A stretch of DNA of 64,000 nucleotides, from assembly GCA_013215055.1 (NCBI GenBank), contig JABSRQ010000016.1, positions 17,854 to 81,853 of the forward strand, in the 5' to 3' direction. The position numbers and the translations under genes are program-made. Within the stretch, counting starts at the first letter, position 1; the number at the start of each line of letters is the position of its first letter. Under the pieces are notes generated by a model. That model was not told the origin of the DNA, ran no database searches, and saw only the letters and a list, made by a program, of their open reading frames with translations. This DNA is from Pseudomonadales bacterium (GTDB taxonomy: Bacteria; Pseudomonadota; Gammaproteobacteria; Pseudomonadales; DT-91). Positions 18,013 to 32,194 of the stretch are shown piece by piece.

Positions 18013-20187
18013 ATGGATGTATCTGATATTTTAGACCAATTAAACGATGCTCAGCGTGAAGCTGTGGCTGCTCCCATGGGTAATATGCTGGTTTTGGCCG
18101 GAGCAGGTTCGGGTAAGACACGTGTGCTTATTCACCGCATGGCCTGGCTGATGCAAGTGGAATCCGTCTCGCCACATAGTATATTGGCGGTGACGTTTAC
18201 CAATAAAGCGGCCAAAGAGATGCGCGCGCGGGTAGAAGAAATGCTGGGCATACCCACTCAGGGTTTGTGGATAGGAACCTTCCATGGCTTGGCTCACCGG
18301 CTATTAAAACAGCATTGGCTGGAAGCGGGCCTGCCGCAGAATTTCCAGATTCTAGACGGTGACGATCAATTTCGTTTAATCAAACGTATTCATAAAGAGT
18401 TGAAGCTGGAAGAGAGTAAGTGGCCGGCACGCCAGTCTCAGTCGTATATCAATAATCATAAAGATGAAGGGCGAAGAGCCGAGCATATCGATGATTTTGG
18501 CGATATGTACCAGCGCACCATGTTACAGGTCTATAAGACTTATCAAGATGCTTGCCAGCGTGGCGGCATGGTGGATTTTGCCGAAATCTTATTACGCTCA
18601 CATGAGTTATGGCTGAATCAGCCACAAATTTTGCAACATTATCAGCAGCGTTTTCAGCATATGATGGTAGATGAGTTTCAAGATACCAATACCATTCAAT
18701 ATGCCTGGTTAAGAGTCTTGGCCGGTAAACGTGCACATTTTATGGCGGTAGGTGATGATGATCAGTCCATCTATGGCTGGCGCGGCGCGAAGATTGAAAA
18801 CATTCGAAAAATGGGTGATGACTTTCAAAATCTGAATGTGATTCGCCTTGAACAAAATTACCGCTCTACAGCTACCATTCTTAAAGCCGCCAATGCGGTT
18901 ATTGCCAATAATTCGGATCGCTTAGGCAAGAATTTATGGACCGATGGTGAAGACGGTGAACCTATTGATGTCTATGGCGCTTTTAATGAATACGATGAAG
19001 CGCGTTATGTGGTGGATAAAATTGAGCAGGTGGCCACGCAGTATGGTTTAAACAAAACCGATATCGCCATTTTATATCGCTCCAATGCGCAATCCAGGGT
19101 CTTGGAAGAAGCGTTAATACAGGCCGGTTTGCCTTATCGTATCTATGGTGGTCAGCGTTTTTATGATCGTCTGGAGATTAAACATGTGATGGCTTATCTG
19201 CGTCTGTCTTTGAATACCAATGACGATGCGGCTTTTGAACGTATCATCAATACACCCACACGTGGCATTGGAAATAAAAGCCTGGAAGTCTTACGGGCCT
19301 TTGCCAGAGACTTTGGTTGCAGCTTATGGGATGCGATTGCCGGTGTGGAGAAACATCAGTTACTGACACCCAGGGCGCTCAATGCGTTTAAAACCTTTGC
19401 CGAATTAATTGCGGCCATGCAGCAGATTTTACAGGCCGATAAAAGCCTGGATGAGCAGGTTGATCTGCTTATCAAAATGTCGGGGCTTATTCCCTTCTTC
19501 AAAAAAGAGAAGGGCGAAAAAGGCCGGGCCAGAATTGAAAACTTGGAAGAATTAGTCAGTGCCGCCGGGCAATTTGAAGATACAGGCGAGGCAGATCTTT
19601 CCTTGTTACAGCAATTTATTGATCAAGCTGCGTTGGAAGCCGGTGATGCCCAGGCCGATGAATATGAAGACAGTGTACAGTTGATGACGTTACACAGCGC
19701 CAAAGGCCTTGAATTTAAGGCCGTATTTATGGTAGGTGTGGAAGAAGGTTTATTCCCGCATAAGATGTCGGCAGATGATCCGGGGCGCTTAGAGGAGGAG
19801 CGTAGGCTATGTTATGTCGGCGTCACCCGAGCGATGCAGCGTTTATTTATATCCTATGCCGAGATGCGCAGATTACATGGGCAGGAAACGTATAATACCC
19901 CGTCCCGATTCTTACGCGAATTCCCCAGTGAATTGCTGAATGAGGTGCGTATGAAAAGTACGGTGTCCAAGCCTTTGATTAATGCCAGAGCTACACATAA
20001 TCCACTGAAAGCTAAGCAAATGGATGATGATGGGTTTTATCTGGGGCAGAAGGTAAAACATAAAAAGTTTGGTGAAGGTAAAGTCCTGCAGTTTGAAGGT
20101 GATGGTGCCTCTGCAAGAGTGCAGGTGAGCTTTTCCGGTGATGAGAAATGGCTGGTGATTCAATATGCCAACTTGGAAAAGCTGTAA
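18013..20187 (+). CDS. uvrD: DNA helicase II UvrD
   Basis: This SF1A 3'-5' helicase acts in nucleotide excision and mismatch repair. It has the Walker A motif GAGSGKT with K35, Walker B VDEFQDTN at about 219-226, the GDDDQSIYGWRGA motif III region, and QLMTLHSAKGLEF and GVTRAMQRLF of motifs V and VI. The C-terminal tail GQKVKHKKFGEGKVL is the Tudor-like RNA-polymerase contact typical of UvrD/PcrA. Length of 724 is normal. It is divergent from the hexR-like gene, with a possible LexA box between them. Confidence 0.96.
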   Translation: MDVSDILDQLNDAQREAVAAPMGNMLVLAGAGSGKTRVLIHRMAWLMQVESVSPHSILAVTFTNKAAKEMRARVEEMLGIPTQGLWIGTFHGLAHRLLKQHWLEAGLPQNFQILDGDDQFRLIKRIHKELKLEESKWPARQSQSYINNHKDEGRRAEHIDDFGDMYQRTMLQVYKTYQDACQRGGMVDFAEILLRSHELWLNQPQILQHYQQRFQHMMVDEFQDTNTIQYAWLRVLAGKRAHFMAVGDDDQSIYGWRGAKIENIRKMGDDFQNLNVIRLEQNYRSTATILKAANAVIANNSDRLGKNLWTDGEDGEPIDVYGAFNEYDEARYVVDKIEQVATQYGLNKTDIAILYRSNAQSRVLEEALIQAGLPYRIYGGQRFYDRLEIKHVMAYLRLSLNTNDDAAFERIINTPTRGIGNKSLEVLRAFARDFGCSLWDAIAGVEKHQLLTPRALNAFKTFAELIAAMQQILQADKSLDEQVDLLIKMSGLIPFFKKEKGEKGRARIENLEELVSAAGQFEDTGEADLSLLQQFIDQAALEAGDAQADEYEDSVQLMTLHSAKGLEFKAVFMVGVEEGLFPHKMSADDPGRLEEERRLCYVGVTRAMQRLFISYAEMRRLHGQETYNTPSRFLREFPSELLNEVRMKSTVSKPLINARATHNPLKAKQMDDDGFYLGQKVKHKKFGEGKVLQFEGDGASARVQVSFSGDEKWLVIQYANLEKL

Positions 20188-20206
20188 TTTAAAACAGGGA
20201 AATAAC

Positions 20207-21349
20207 ATGAAAACGTTAAATTTACAGGCTTTGATTATTCTACTCTTAGTCTCGGCACTGGTTGTATTATCGGCGCTGTATGTGGTTAAAGCCCCGGTTT
20301 TTGTAGCCGCTGATGAGGATGCTTTGGCGGGTTTGAATACAAATCAAAAACGTATTCACTGGAAGATGACGACATCATGGCCCAAGGGGTTCCCGGGTTT
20401 AGGTACCGCGCCAGAAACCTTTGCCAGGCATGTAGAGGCGATGAGTGGCGGGCGCTTAACCATTACCGTTTATGGGGCCAGAGAAATAGTGCCACCTTTG
20501 GGGGTATTTGATGCGGTATCTAACGGCAGTGTTGAAGTCGGACATACGGGCGCGTATTACTGGAAAGGTAAGTTACCGGCCGCGCCTTTTTTCACCACCA
20601 TCCCGTTTGGAATGACCGCGCAGGAGATGAACGCCTGGCTGTATTATGGTGGTGGTATCGAATTGTGGCGGGAGCTTTATGCGCCGTTTAATTTATATCC
20701 CTTGGCCGGCGGTAATACCGGGGTGCAGATGGCCGGTTGGTTTAATCGTGAGATAAAAACGCTGGATGACCTTAAAGGCCTGAAGATGCGCATTCCGGGT
20801 ATTGCCGGTGAGGTCTTTAATCGTGCCGGTGGCACGGCGGTTAATATTGCCGGAGGCGACTTATATACCTCCTTAAAAACCGGTGTGATTGATGCGACAG
20901 AGTGGGTTGGGCCGTATAACGATTTATCGATGGGTTTTCATGAGGTGGCCAAATATTATTATTATCCCGGTTGGCATGAGCCCGGTTCCACCCTGGAAAT
21001 TATTGTTAACAAGCAAGCGTTTGAAGCTCTGCCTGAAGATTTAAAAACCATTGTTGAAGTGGCGGCAAGAGCCGCGAATCAGGATATGTTGGATGAATAT
21101 ACGGCCAGAAATAATGCTGCATTGCAGCAGTTAATCAATGAGCACGGTGTGCAGCTTAAACGCCTTCCTGATGGTGTGTTAAAACATTTAAAGCGGATTA
21201 CCGATGAGGTGATTGCTGAAATGGTGGCGGGTGATGCCGAGGCGGAAAAAATTTATCGCTCTTACAGCCAGTTTGCCGAAGGTGTAAAGGCTTATCATCG
21301 GGTATCAGAAAAAGCCTATATCAATGCCAGAGATATGGTTGAGGAATAA
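20207..21349 (+). CDS. TRAP transporter substrate-binding protein (DctP family)
   Basis: The ATG at 20207 follows an ACAGGGA ribosome site and gives 380 residues with an N-terminal hydrophobic export segment (about 6-27). The mature part has TTSWPKGFPGLGTAPETFA, the DAVSNGSVEVGHTGAYYW loop and WVGPYNDLSMGFHEVAKYYY, typical of DctP solute receptors for organic acids. The signal segment has no lipobox, so the protein is periplasmic or membrane-tethered. No DctQ or DctM membrane subunits are near. Its end lies 2 bases from the convergent thioesterase gene. Confidence 0.9.
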   Translation: MKTLNLQALIILLLVSALVVLSALYVVKAPVFVAADEDALAGLNTNQKRIHWKMTTSWPKGFPGLGTAPETFARHVEAMSGGRLTITVYGAREIVPPLGVFDAVSNGSVEVGHTGAYYWKGKLPAAPFFTTIPFGMTAQEMNAWLYYGGGIELWRELYAPFNLYPLAGGNTGVQMAGWFNREIKTLDDLKGLKMRIPGIAGEVFNRAGGTAVNIAGGDLYTSLKTGVIDATEWVGPYNDLSMGFHEVAKYYYYPGWHEPGSTLEIIVNKQAFEALPEDLKTIVEVAARAANQDMLDEYTARNNAALQQLINEHGVQLKRLPDGVLKHLKRITDEVIAEMVAGDAEAEKIYRSYSQFAEGVKAYHRVSEKAYINARDMVEE

Positions 21350-21351
21350 CG

Positions 21352-21741
21352 TTAGCTGATTGAGCGGGTTTTTCCACTGGCATCTAAAGCCACAAAAATA
21401 AACACACCTTCGGTAACCTTCATGCTGGTTTCGGTATTGGGCAAGGTCATCCACACTTCTACTTGCACCTGAACCGAGCTGCGGCCGGTTTCTATAAGCT
21501 GGGTGTAGCAACTAACCACGCTGCCGACCTTTACCGGAATCAGAAAGCTCATGCGGTCTATAGCCACGGTGGCGACTCGCCCCTTGGCAACTTTGGATGC
21601 GGCAATGGCTCCGGCAATATCCATTTGGGATACCAGCCAGCCACCAAAAATATCGCCGGATGCGTTGGTATCTTTGGGCATGGCTACGGTTTGTAACGTT
21701 AGATCACCGCTAGGTAGCGGGATCATGTCTAATTCTGTCAT
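21352..21741 (-). CDS. yciA: YciA-like acyl-CoA thioesterase
   Basis: A 129-residue single hot-dog fold enzyme that hydrolyses acyl-CoA. The family hallmark is the block TNASGDIFGGWLVSQMDIAG near residues 26-45, which supplies the active-site Asp (SGDIFGGW), followed by RVATVAIDRMSFLIPVKVGS. It is monocistronic and convergent with the TRAP receptor gene. Confidence 0.9.
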   Translation of the reverse strand: MTELDMIPLPSGDLTLQTVAMPKDTNASGDIFGGWLVSQMDIAGAIAASKVAKGRVATVAIDRMSFLIPVKVGSVVSCYTQLIETGRSSVQVQVEVWMTLPNTETSMKVTEGVFIFVALDASGKTRSIS

Positions 21742-21955
21742 AACAAGCCTCAGTTATTTTTTGTTTTAGGCTTCCTGTATTGCACTGCATCATGCGGTGC
21801 TACTGCGCAGGTAAGTGCTGCACTCAAAATCCATTTTTATTGAGCTTAGTTAGGGCTTTTGTATCGATGTTTAGCCGTGACGATAATACTCAAATTTAGC
21901 TAAGTCTATGGTAGCAGCAAAAATTAGAAAGGGTATTCTAGAGTCATCAATCTGG

Positions 21956-21983
21956 TATGCGCCCTGTGGATACAAGGCGCATA
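21956..21983. repeat. Short inverted repeat downstream of slmA
   Basis: TATGCGCC and GGCGCATA form a perfect 8-base-pair dyad with a 12-base spacer, just after the slmA stop (minus strand). No T tract follows on either strand, so it is not a clear intrinsic terminator. The rest of 21742-21989 shows no gene. Confidence 0.4.
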
Positions 21984-21989
21984 AGGGGG

Positions 21990-22601
21990 TTAGGCCGCAG
22001 ACATGGTTTTGCGGAAGAAACCCTGGGTTAATAAGGCCCATTGTTCGGGCCACATTTGTGTGGGGGGGCGTTTAAATTCACTTCTGACAAACTGGCTTAT
22101 ACGGCCTTCTGCACATGAGAGTAGTAGATTTGCCGCCGCCGAGGTGGTTAATACCGGGCGTATGCCTTCACGCATTTCCGCTTCACGCAAAATCTGTTTC
22201 AACTGCGTTTCTATACGATCAAAAAACTGCATGATGCGTTGGCGTAGTCGGTCTGTTTCGCCGGCTAGTGCATCGCCGGTTAATAAGCGTGAAAGACCTG
22301 GGTTACGTTCAACAAACGTCAGCAGCAAGGTAAGAATTTTTTCACATTGATTGATCGCGGTGTCGTCGCTGGCCGCGATGGTGCTGATGCGGGTGAAGAC
22401 AGTTTCTTCGATAAACTCGATCAAACCTTCAAACATCTTGGTTTTGCTGGGGAAGTGGCGATACAGCGCCGCTTCTGAAACACCCACATTGGCTGCCAAT
22501 TTTGCCGTGGTAATACGCCCACCGGGCGAATCTTCAAGCATTTGTGCCAGGCATTGTAAAATTTGTGCTCGGCGCTCACCACGTTGCTTAGGTTTACTCA
22601 T
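21990..22601 (-). CDS. slmA: Nucleoid occlusion factor SlmA
   Basis: A 203-residue TetR-family DNA-binding protein that blocks FtsZ ring assembly over the nucleoid. The helix-turn-helix [20 protein letters not shown] and the [17 protein letters not shown] helix match SlmA. It is last in the minus-strand operon coaBC-algC-argB-slmA, 15 bases after argB, a conserved neighbourhood for this gene. Confidence 0.93.
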   Translation of the reverse strand: MSKPKQRGERRAQILQCLAQMLEDSPGGRITTAKLAANVGVSEAALYRHFPSKTKMFEGLIEFIEETVFTRISTIAASDDTAINQCEKILTLLLTFVERNPGLSRLLTGDALAGETDRLRQRIMQFFDRIETQLKQILREAEMREGIRPVLTTSAAANLLLSCAEGRISQFVRSEFKRPPTQMWPEQWALLTQGFFRKTMSAA

Positions 22602-22616
22602 AGGACTTCCGTTAAC

Positions 22617-26230
<3,614 letters not shown>

Positions 26231-26279
26231 ATTCCAGTCCGTATGCGTGTATGCTCTTATTATTGTTTGACTATTATTT

Positions 26280-27470
26280 TTAGAGAGCTTGGTGTATATG
26301 AGATAATAGTTGCTGTGCCAGCAGTTGCTTGCTGCATTGTGGAAATTCTTTTTGGCTTTGTGATGTGAATACGGTGACCGCATTATTATCGCTATTAAAA
26401 CCTATTGCGGTATTGGCAACATCATTGGCGATAATCATATCGAGATTTTTACGCTGCAGCTTACCTTTGGCGTATTCTTCCAGATTCTGGGTCTCGGCGG
26501 CAAAACCTACGCAGAAAGGTTTATTTTTTAATGCTGCGATGCTCGCGACGATATCCGGGTTTTTGACTAACGTAAGCTGGATTTCATCACCCGATTTTTT
26601 GATTTTCTGTTCCGCGATATCTGCCGCTCTATAGTCGGCAACCGCCGCGCTGGCAATAAATATATCCGCATCTTCGCAGGCTTTTAAACTGGCCGCATGC
26701 ATATCCAGAGCGCTGATGATGTCGATGCGGGTGACACGCTCAGGCGTGACCAGGTTTACTGGTCCTGCGATTAACGTGACTCGGGCTCCTGCATCAATAG
26801 CCGCCGAGGCTAACGCAAAACCCATTTTTCCGGAGCTGTGATTGCTGATGTAACGCACAGGGTCCAAAGCTTCGCGTGTAGGCCCTGCGGTAATCACAAT
26901 ATGTTTGCCGCTGAGTTTTTCGCTGTGGAATAATTGGGCACAACGTGCAGCGATATCTGTCGCTTCTAACATGCGGCCCAGGCCAATATCGCCACAGGCC
27001 TGGCTGCCGGAACCCGGGCCAAAAACAAACATGCCGGATTTCTCTAAGGCCTGCATATTATTTTGGGTTTTTGCATCGCCCCACATGGCTTGATTCATCG
27101 CCGGAGCCAAGGCTATCGGTGCAACGCTGGCCAGGCATAAGGTGGTTAACAAATCATCGGCCATGCCTGAGTGGCAGCGGGCAATAAAATCGGCCGAAGC
27201 TGGCGCAATAAGGATTAAATCAGCCCATTTGGCTAATTCAATATGGCCCATAGCCGCTTCTGCCTCGGTATCCAATAGCGAATGATGTACCGGATTGCCT
27301 GAAAGCGCTTGCAGGGTTAAAGGCGTGATGAATTCCTGGGCTGCCTTAGTCATCACTACACGCACATCGGCGTGTTGATCTTTTAAGCGGCGAATCAGCT
27401 CGGCAGCTTTATAAGCTGCGATGCCGCCTGTGACACCCAATAAAATGCGTCGGTTTGTCAGTGAATGCAT
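26280..27470 (-). CDS. coaBC: Bifunctional phosphopantothenoylcysteine decarboxylase/ligase CoaBC
   Basis: This enzyme makes 4'-phosphopantetheine in coenzyme A synthesis. The N-terminal flavoprotein CoaC half has GVTGGIAAYKAAELIRRL, the AMNQAMW motif and the active-site Cys/Gly loop GSQACGDIGLGRM. The C-terminal CoaB half starts at about residue 190 with ITAGPTREALDPVRYISNHS and has FVGFAAET. It is the first gene of the minus-strand operon, divergent from radC. Confidence 0.95.
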   Translation of the reverse strand: MHSLTNRRILLGVTGGIAAYKAAELIRRLKDQHADVRVVMTKAAQEFITPLTLQALSGNPVHHSLLDTEAEAAMGHIELAKWADLILIAPASADFIARCHSGMADDLLTTLCLASVAPIALAPAMNQAMWGDAKTQNNMQALEKSGMFVFGPGSGSQACGDIGLGRMLEATDIAARCAQLFHSEKLSGKHIVITAGPTREALDPVRYISNHSSGKMGFALASAAIDAGARVTLIAGPVNLVTPERVTRIDIISALDMHAASLKACEDADIFIASAAVADYRAADIAEQKIKKSGDEIQLTLVKNPDIVASIAALKNKPFCVGFAAETQNLEEYAKGKLQRKNLDMIIANDVANTAIGFNSDNNAVTVFTSQSQKEFPQCSKQLLAQQLLSHIHQAL

Positions 27471-27626
27471 GAAAATAATCCAGGTGTTTCGATTTGCGAG
27501 AACCAGTTCCTGATCATAAACTTCTATAGCAGTATTGAAAAGGCGATGAGGCCTTTTTCTATAAATAATAGCGTGTTAGCGCTGTTTTTAGCGTGTGTGA
27601 ATACTTACATCTTAAAGGTGATTGGT

Positions 27627-28301
27627 ATGTCGATTCAAGACTGGCCGCAGCAGGAACGACCACGAGAAAAGCTTTTAAACAGGGGCGCTGATGCGTTAAC
27701 GGATGCCGAGTTGCTGGCTATTTTTTTGCGAACCGGGGTTGTGGGGTTATCGGCGATAGATCTCGCCAGGGCGCTGATTGTTGAATATGGCAGTTTAAAG
27801 GCCTTGTTTGGCGCGAGTCAGCAGCAGTTTTGTCAAACCAAGGGCTTGGGGCCGGTTAAATATGCGCAACTGCAAGCGGTTTTAGAAATGGGGCGGCGTT
27901 ATTTCTGGGAGGAAATGACGGCACAACCTATAATGGGTTCGGCCGAAGCCGCACAAAAGTATATTGTCTCCAAAATCGGTCATCAGCAAAGAGAGGTGTT
28001 TGCCTGTGTGTTTTTAAATAGCCAGTATCATGTGGAGCATTATGAAGAAATGTTTCAGGGTACGTATAATCAATCCCCGGTTTTTCCGCGCGAGATCGCC
28101 AAAAGGGCCTTACAGTTAAATGCCGCAGCGGTGATCTTGGCACATAACCATCCCTCGGGTGTGGCCGAGCCCAGTGGTGCAGACCGAGATATTACCGAAT
28201 TAATTTGTGATGCGCTGGCGCTACTGGATATTCGTGTTTTAGATCACTTTATTGTTGGTAAAACAAAGGTTTACTCCTTTGCAGAGCACGGGATTTTATA
28301 A
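27627..28301 (+). CDS. radC: RadC family JAB-domain protein
   Basis: The ATG at 27627, preceded by AAAGGTGATT, gives the standard 224 residues starting MSIQDWPQQERPREK. A helix-hairpin-helix segment is at about 55-95. The MPN/JAB metal-binding signature is AHNHPSGVAEPSGAD, with the upstream Glu. The old DNA-repair assignment of RadC is doubtful, and its cellular role is unsettled. It lies between coaBC (divergent) and rpmB, as in Pseudomonas. Confidence 0.92.
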   Translation: MSIQDWPQQERPREKLLNRGADALTDAELLAIFLRTGVVGLSAIDLARALIVEYGSLKALFGASQQQFCQTKGLGPVKYAQLQAVLEMGRRYFWEEMTAQPIMGSAEAAQKYIVSKIGHQQREVFACVFLNSQYHVEHYEEMFQGTYNQSPVFPREIAKRALQLNAAAVILAHNHPSGVAEPSGADRDITELICDALALLDIRVLDHFIVGKTKVYSFAEHGIL

Positions 28302-28341
28302 AAATGAGGGGCTTTAGTTTAATCGGTTTTTAATAAAGAGG

Positions 28342-28370
28342 TTGCTATTAAAAATTCATTTTGGTATAAA
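28342..28370 (+). promoter_or_regulatory. Sigma-70 promoter of rpmB-rpmG
   Basis: TTGCTA (28342-28347) and TATAAA (28365-28370) are separated by 17 bases. The start would be near 28377, leaving a leader of about 100 bases before rpmB. The leader holds small dyads such as TGTTC-GATAA-GAACA at 28403-28417. Confidence 0.6.
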
Positions 28371-28474
28371 GTCGCGCTCATTTAAGCGACATGGAAAAAA
28401 TGTGTTCGATAAGAACATTGCCACGTCGTTAACTACAGTTTCGGGCTTTGGCCCCAAGATAAGGTCAATTGACA

Positions 28475-28711
28475 ATGTCTAGAGTATGTCAGGTAACAGG
28501 TAAACGCCCGGTAACTGGTAATAACGTATCGCACGCTAAAAACCGTACACGTCGTCGTTTTCTTCCAAATTTACACAGCCACCGTTTCTGGGTCGAATCA
28601 GAAAACCGCTTTGTAAAACTACGTGTTTCTGCTAAAGGCATGCGTATCATTGACAAGAAAGGCATTGATGTCATTCTTGCTGAACTTAAAGCTCGCGGCG
28701 AAAAGGTTTAA
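28475..28711 (+). CDS. rpmB: 50S ribosomal protein L28
   Basis: A 78-residue ribosomal protein beginning [20 protein letters not shown], the classic L28 start. A TTG two codons upstream is in frame, but the ATG at 28475 is the family start. It has no extra Cys pairs of the zinc type beyond the single Cys at position 5. It is co-transcribed with rpmG 10 bases later. Confidence 0.97.
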   Translation: MSRVCQVTGKRPVTGNNVSHAKNRTRRRFLPNLHSHRFWVESENRFVKLRVSAKGMRIIDKKGIDVILAELKARGEKV

Positions 28712-28721
28712 GGGGAATACT

Positions 28722-28892
28722 ATGGCTTCTAAAGGCGGCGCAGATATCATTCGTTTAGTTTCTACAGCGGGTACAGGTCACTTCTATACCACTGAGAAAA
28801 ACAAACGTAATACACCAGATAAAATGGTATTCAAAAAATACGATCCAGTTATTCGTAAACATGTTGAATACAAAGAAGCTAAAATCAAGTAA
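28722..28892 (+). CDS. rpmG: 50S ribosomal protein L33
   Basis: A 56-residue ribosomal protein of the Cys-free type (no CxxC pairs), ending [17 protein letters not shown]. The ATG at 28722 follows AAGGGGAAT. It is the second gene of the rpmB operon and is followed by a strong terminator. Confidence 0.96.
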   Translation: MASKGGADIIRLVSTAGTGHFYTTEKNKRNTPDKMVFKKYDPVIRKHVEYKEAKIK

Positions 28893-28907
28893 TTGATTTT
28901 AGGTTTC

Positions 28908-28945
28908 AAAAAGCTGCACGGGTTAACACCTCTGCAGCTTTTTTT
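28908..28945 (+). terminator. Intrinsic terminator of rpmB-rpmG
   Basis: The AAAAAGCTGCA arm and TGCAGCTTTTTTT arm flank a 14-base loop, 16 bases after the rpmG stop. The GC-rich stem followed by seven T residues is a textbook Rho-independent site. Confidence 0.85.
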
Positions 28946-29078
28946 ATGCCTGTAATTTAATGGTTTTTTCAGGCCTGAAAACAATCTGTTTTACAACCTG
29001 CCCAATTCATTTTTTATACCGGATAATGATGTCTGCTATCGGGCTGTGACCCTATGACATCAGGAAAAAAATATAAAA

Positions 29079-31415
29079 ATGATGAATAAAATTTTTACCA
29101 CGATTGCGAATGAACTTAAGGTCGGTGTGAATCAGGTGCAGGCAGCCGTTGCTCTGCTGGATGATGATGCCTCTGTACCGTTTATATCTCGTTACCGTAA
29201 AGAGGTGACAGGTGGCCTGGATGATACGCAGCTGCGTAACCTGGATGAGCGTCTGCGCTATTTACGTGAATTAGATGACCGTAAGCAGACTGTGATTAAA
29301 AGCATTGATGAGCAGGGTAAATTAACACCTGAATTAGTGCGGGCGATTGAGAATGCCGAAACCAAAAATATTCTTGAAGATCTCTATCTGCCGTATAAGA
29401 AAAAGCGCCGTACCAAGGGCCAGATCGCCATGGAGGCGGGGCTGGAACCTTTGGCTAGCACCCTGTTTGATGATCCGTCCCAAACGCCAGAAACTGTCGC
29501 CGCTGATTTCTTAAACCCTGAAAAATCCATCACCGATACAAAAGCTGCCTTAGATGGCGCTAAATATATCCTGATGGAGCGTTTTGCTGAAGATGCAGTT
29601 CTGATCGCCAAGTTGCGTACTTTTATTCAGGATGAAGCCTCGGTAATCTGTACCGTGATTGAAGGCAAGGAACAAGATGCGGCCAAGTTTCAGGATTATT
29701 TTGAATATGATGAGCGGGTTAAAAAAGTGCCTTCGCATAGAGCATTAGCGGTATTTCGCGGCCGGAATGAGGGTTTCTTATCGGTACGCCTGGATTTAAT
29801 GTTTGAAGAAAAGCCGATTATGCACCCCTGTGAGGTGATGATTGCCGATCACCTGGATAGAAAAGATCAGGGCAGGGCCGGTGATCAGTGGCTAAAAGAG
29901 GTGATACGTTGGACCTGGCGGGTAAAATTACATACCCATATCGAAACCGATATCATGACCGCGCTGCGTGAGATGGCAGAAACCGAAGCGATTCGTGTTT
30001 TTGCAGATAACTTAAAAGATTTATTGATGGCCGCCCCGGCAGGCCCCAAGGCTACGTTAGCCCTGGATCCGGGTTTACGTACCGGCTGTAAACTGGCCGT
30101 GGTTGATCACACCGGTAAAATGCTGGATTATGCGACGATTTATCCGCATGCGCCGCAGCATCAAATTGCCGAATCGGCGGCCAAGATTATTCAGCTTTGC
30201 GAAAAACACCATGTTGAGCTGGTTGCCATCGGCAACGGTACGGCCTCCAGAGAGAGTGACAAGCTGATAGGCGATATCATCACCCAGTTCCCCAAGTTAA
30301 AATTACGCAAGGTTATGGTATCCGAAGCCGGAGCTTCGGTGTATTCAGCCTCGGAATTTGCCGCCAAAGAATTTCCGGATTTGGATGTGACCATCCGTGG
30401 TGCGGTATCCATTGCCCGACGTTTACAAGACCCACTTGCCGAGCTGGTTAAAATTGAACCTAAATCGATTGGTGTAGGCCAATATCAGCATGATGTGGGG
30501 CAAACCCAGCTGGCGCGTTCTTTGAATGCGGTGGTGGAAGATTGTGTAAATGCCGTGGGTGTGGATGTGAATATGGCCTCAGTGGCCTTGTTGAGCCGTG
30601 TGTCGGGGTTAAATCAGCGCCTGGCGCAAAACATTGTTGATCATAGGGATCAAAATGGGGTTTTTGCCAGCCGCGCCAGCTTAAAGGCGGTATCACGTTT
30701 TGGTGAAAAAACCTTTGAGCAGGCTGCGGGTTTCTTACGTGTGATGAATGGTTCTAACGCGCTGGATAAATCCGCCGTGCATCCTGAATCTTATGCCGTG
30801 GTTAAACAGATTGCTGAGAAAAACAACCGTGAAGTGGCTGCCGTAATCGGCGATAAATCCTTCCTTAAATCGATCAATGCCAAAGATTATGTCTCTGAAA
30901 AATTTGGTTTACCTACCGTAACCGATATTATTCAGGAATTGGATAAACCCGGACGTGATCCACGCCCTGAATTTAAAACCGCTGATTTTATGGAGGGTGT
31001 GGAGAAACTGACCGATTTAAAAATTTCTATGATTCTTGAGGGCACGGTCACTAACGTCACGGCTTTTGGTGCTTTTATCGATGTGGGTGTACATCAAGAT
31101 GGCCTGGTGCATATCTCGGCTTTGTCTGATCAGTTTGTCTCCGACCCAAGGGAGGTGGTAAAGGCTGGTGATATCGTCAAAGTGAAAGTGATGGAAGTGG
31201 ATGTGCCACGTAAGCGTATTGGTCTTTCCATGCGCCTAACGGATGAGCCTAGCGAGCAGGCCTCTCAAGGTGCTGGTGCAAGCACCGGGCGTGGTCGAAG
31301 CCATGGTGCAGGTCAGCGTAAAGCCAAGGCCGGTGGTTATGGCGATAAAAATACCACCGCAGGAGGCAATGCCTTTGCAGCCGCTTTTGCCGCAGCTAAA
31401 ACCAAAAAAAGTTAA
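29079..31415 (+). CDS. tex: Tex family RNA-binding transcriptional accessory protein
   Basis: A 778-residue nucleic-acid-binding protein. The N-terminal Tex domain contains [20 protein letters not shown]. An RNase H-like YqgF domain follows at about residues 325-450 ([17 protein letters not shown]). Next come helix-hairpin-helix segments (about 500-560) and an S1 RNA-binding domain at about 650-720 ([20 protein letters not shown]). The Gly/Lys/Ala-rich tail is likely disordered. Two ATGs are adjacent; the second, at 29082, is equally possible. It appears monocistronic. Confidence 0.95.
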   Translation: MMNKIFTTIANELKVGVNQVQAAVALLDDDASVPFISRYRKEVTGGLDDTQLRNLDERLRYLRELDDRKQTVIKSIDEQGKLTPELVRAIENAETKNILEDLYLPYKKKRRTKGQIAMEAGLEPLASTLFDDPSQTPETVAADFLNPEKSITDTKAALDGAKYILMERFAEDAVLIAKLRTFIQDEASVICTVIEGKEQDAAKFQDYFEYDERVKKVPSHRALAVFRGRNEGFLSVRLDLMFEEKPIMHPCEVMIADHLDRKDQGRAGDQWLKEVIRWTWRVKLHTHIETDIMTALREMAETEAIRVFADNLKDLLMAAPAGPKATLALDPGLRTGCKLAVVDHTGKMLDYATIYPHAPQHQIAESAAKIIQLCEKHHVELVAIGNGTASRESDKLIGDIITQFPKLKLRKVMVSEAGASVYSASEFAAKEFPDLDVTIRGAVSIARRLQDPLAELVKIEPKSIGVGQYQHDVGQTQLARSLNAVVEDCVNAVGVDVNMASVALLSRVSGLNQRLAQNIVDHRDQNGVFASRASLKAVSRFGEKTFEQAAGFLRVMNGSNALDKSAVHPESYAVVKQIAEKNNREVAAVIGDKSFLKSINAKDYVSEKFGLPTVTDIIQELDKPGRDPRPEFKTADFMEGVEKLTDLKISMILEGTVTNVTAFGAFIDVGVHQDGLVHISALSDQFVSDPREVVKAGDIVKVKVMEVDVPRKRIGLSMRLTDEPSEQASQGAGASTGRGRSHGAGQRKAKAGGYGDKNTTAGGNAFAAAFAAAKTKKS

Positions 31416-31466
31416 TGGTTTATAAAAGTACGTCTACTGGCACTCTAAAATTTAAAGGATGTAATA

Positions 31467-31988
31467 ATGAAAAAAATATTAGCTAGCGTTGTTCTGGCAA
31501 CCACTTTCAGTGCTGCAGCTGTAGCGGAAGGTGTACAGGATTCGGGTTTTAATAACACTTGGGTAGATGTTGAATACGTTGATGTTGCCGATGGTGGCGT
31601 TAGAGCACGTGGTTCTTATAGCCTTGATGGCAACTTAAATATTATCGGCTCTCTAGGGGTTTATGATAAGGCAACAGCGCTTACCGGTGGTGTATCTTAC
31701 GGGCTGGGTTTAGCTAATAATCTTGATTTGTTATTACACGGCGAATTGACTTATGTTGATTTTGATTGTGGTCCCAATGACTGTGATGATACCGATATTA
31801 GAATCGGCACTGAATTACGTTTTCAGTTAAATGAGCCGTTAGAGTTATACGGTGATCTTTATTACCATGATGATCTGAATGTAGATTTGGGTGCACGCTT
31901 TTCTGTGACTGATGGTATTAAAATTATCGGTGGTATCGACTTAAACGATGACGAAACCTTACATATCGGTGCGCGTTTTAGTTTCTAA
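31467..31988 (+). CDS. Small outer-membrane beta-barrel protein, unknown function
   Basis: A 173-residue exported protein with a signal peptide cut after AAAVA (about residue 20). The mature part alternates short strands with turns (GGVRARGSYSLDGNLNIIGS, DLLLHGELTYVDFD) and ends in HIGARFSF, with a C-terminal Phe that suits Bam-dependent insertion. About eight strands would fit. One Cys pair (CGPNDC) sits in a predicted acidic loop. I cannot name the family. A good ribosome site (AAAGGATG) precedes the ATG. Confidence 0.75.
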   Translation: MKKILASVVLATTFSAAAVAEGVQDSGFNNTWVDVEYVDVADGGVRARGSYSLDGNLNIIGSLGVYDKATALTGGVSYGLGLANNLDLLLHGELTYVDFDCGPNDCDDTDIRIGTELRFQLNEPLELYGDLYYHDDLNVDLGARFSVTDGIKIIGGIDLNDDETLHIGARFSF

Positions 31989-32194
31989 AGTATCGCGGTG
32001 TTTATGTGCAGGCATCAAGCGTTGTTTGGGGCTTTTTTTTGCCTGTAGCTTTGCTTGTTAAATATGTTGGTTTTGTTAGCTATACACTAGATTTATTTGG
32101 ACTTTAGGCTAAAGTGTCAAGGCTTGCCTGTTAGGTTGATGAGTGGTTTAAAGCAGGCAGGCATCACTAACACATCATATAAAAGGTATTTATT

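Noticed and set aside
27537..27559. AAAAGGC/GCCTTTT hairpin in the radC leader
   Set aside because: It resembles a weak terminator, but no upstream plus-strand gene needs one and the stem is short; a promoter here (TTGAAA/TATAAA) has a poor 19-base spacing.
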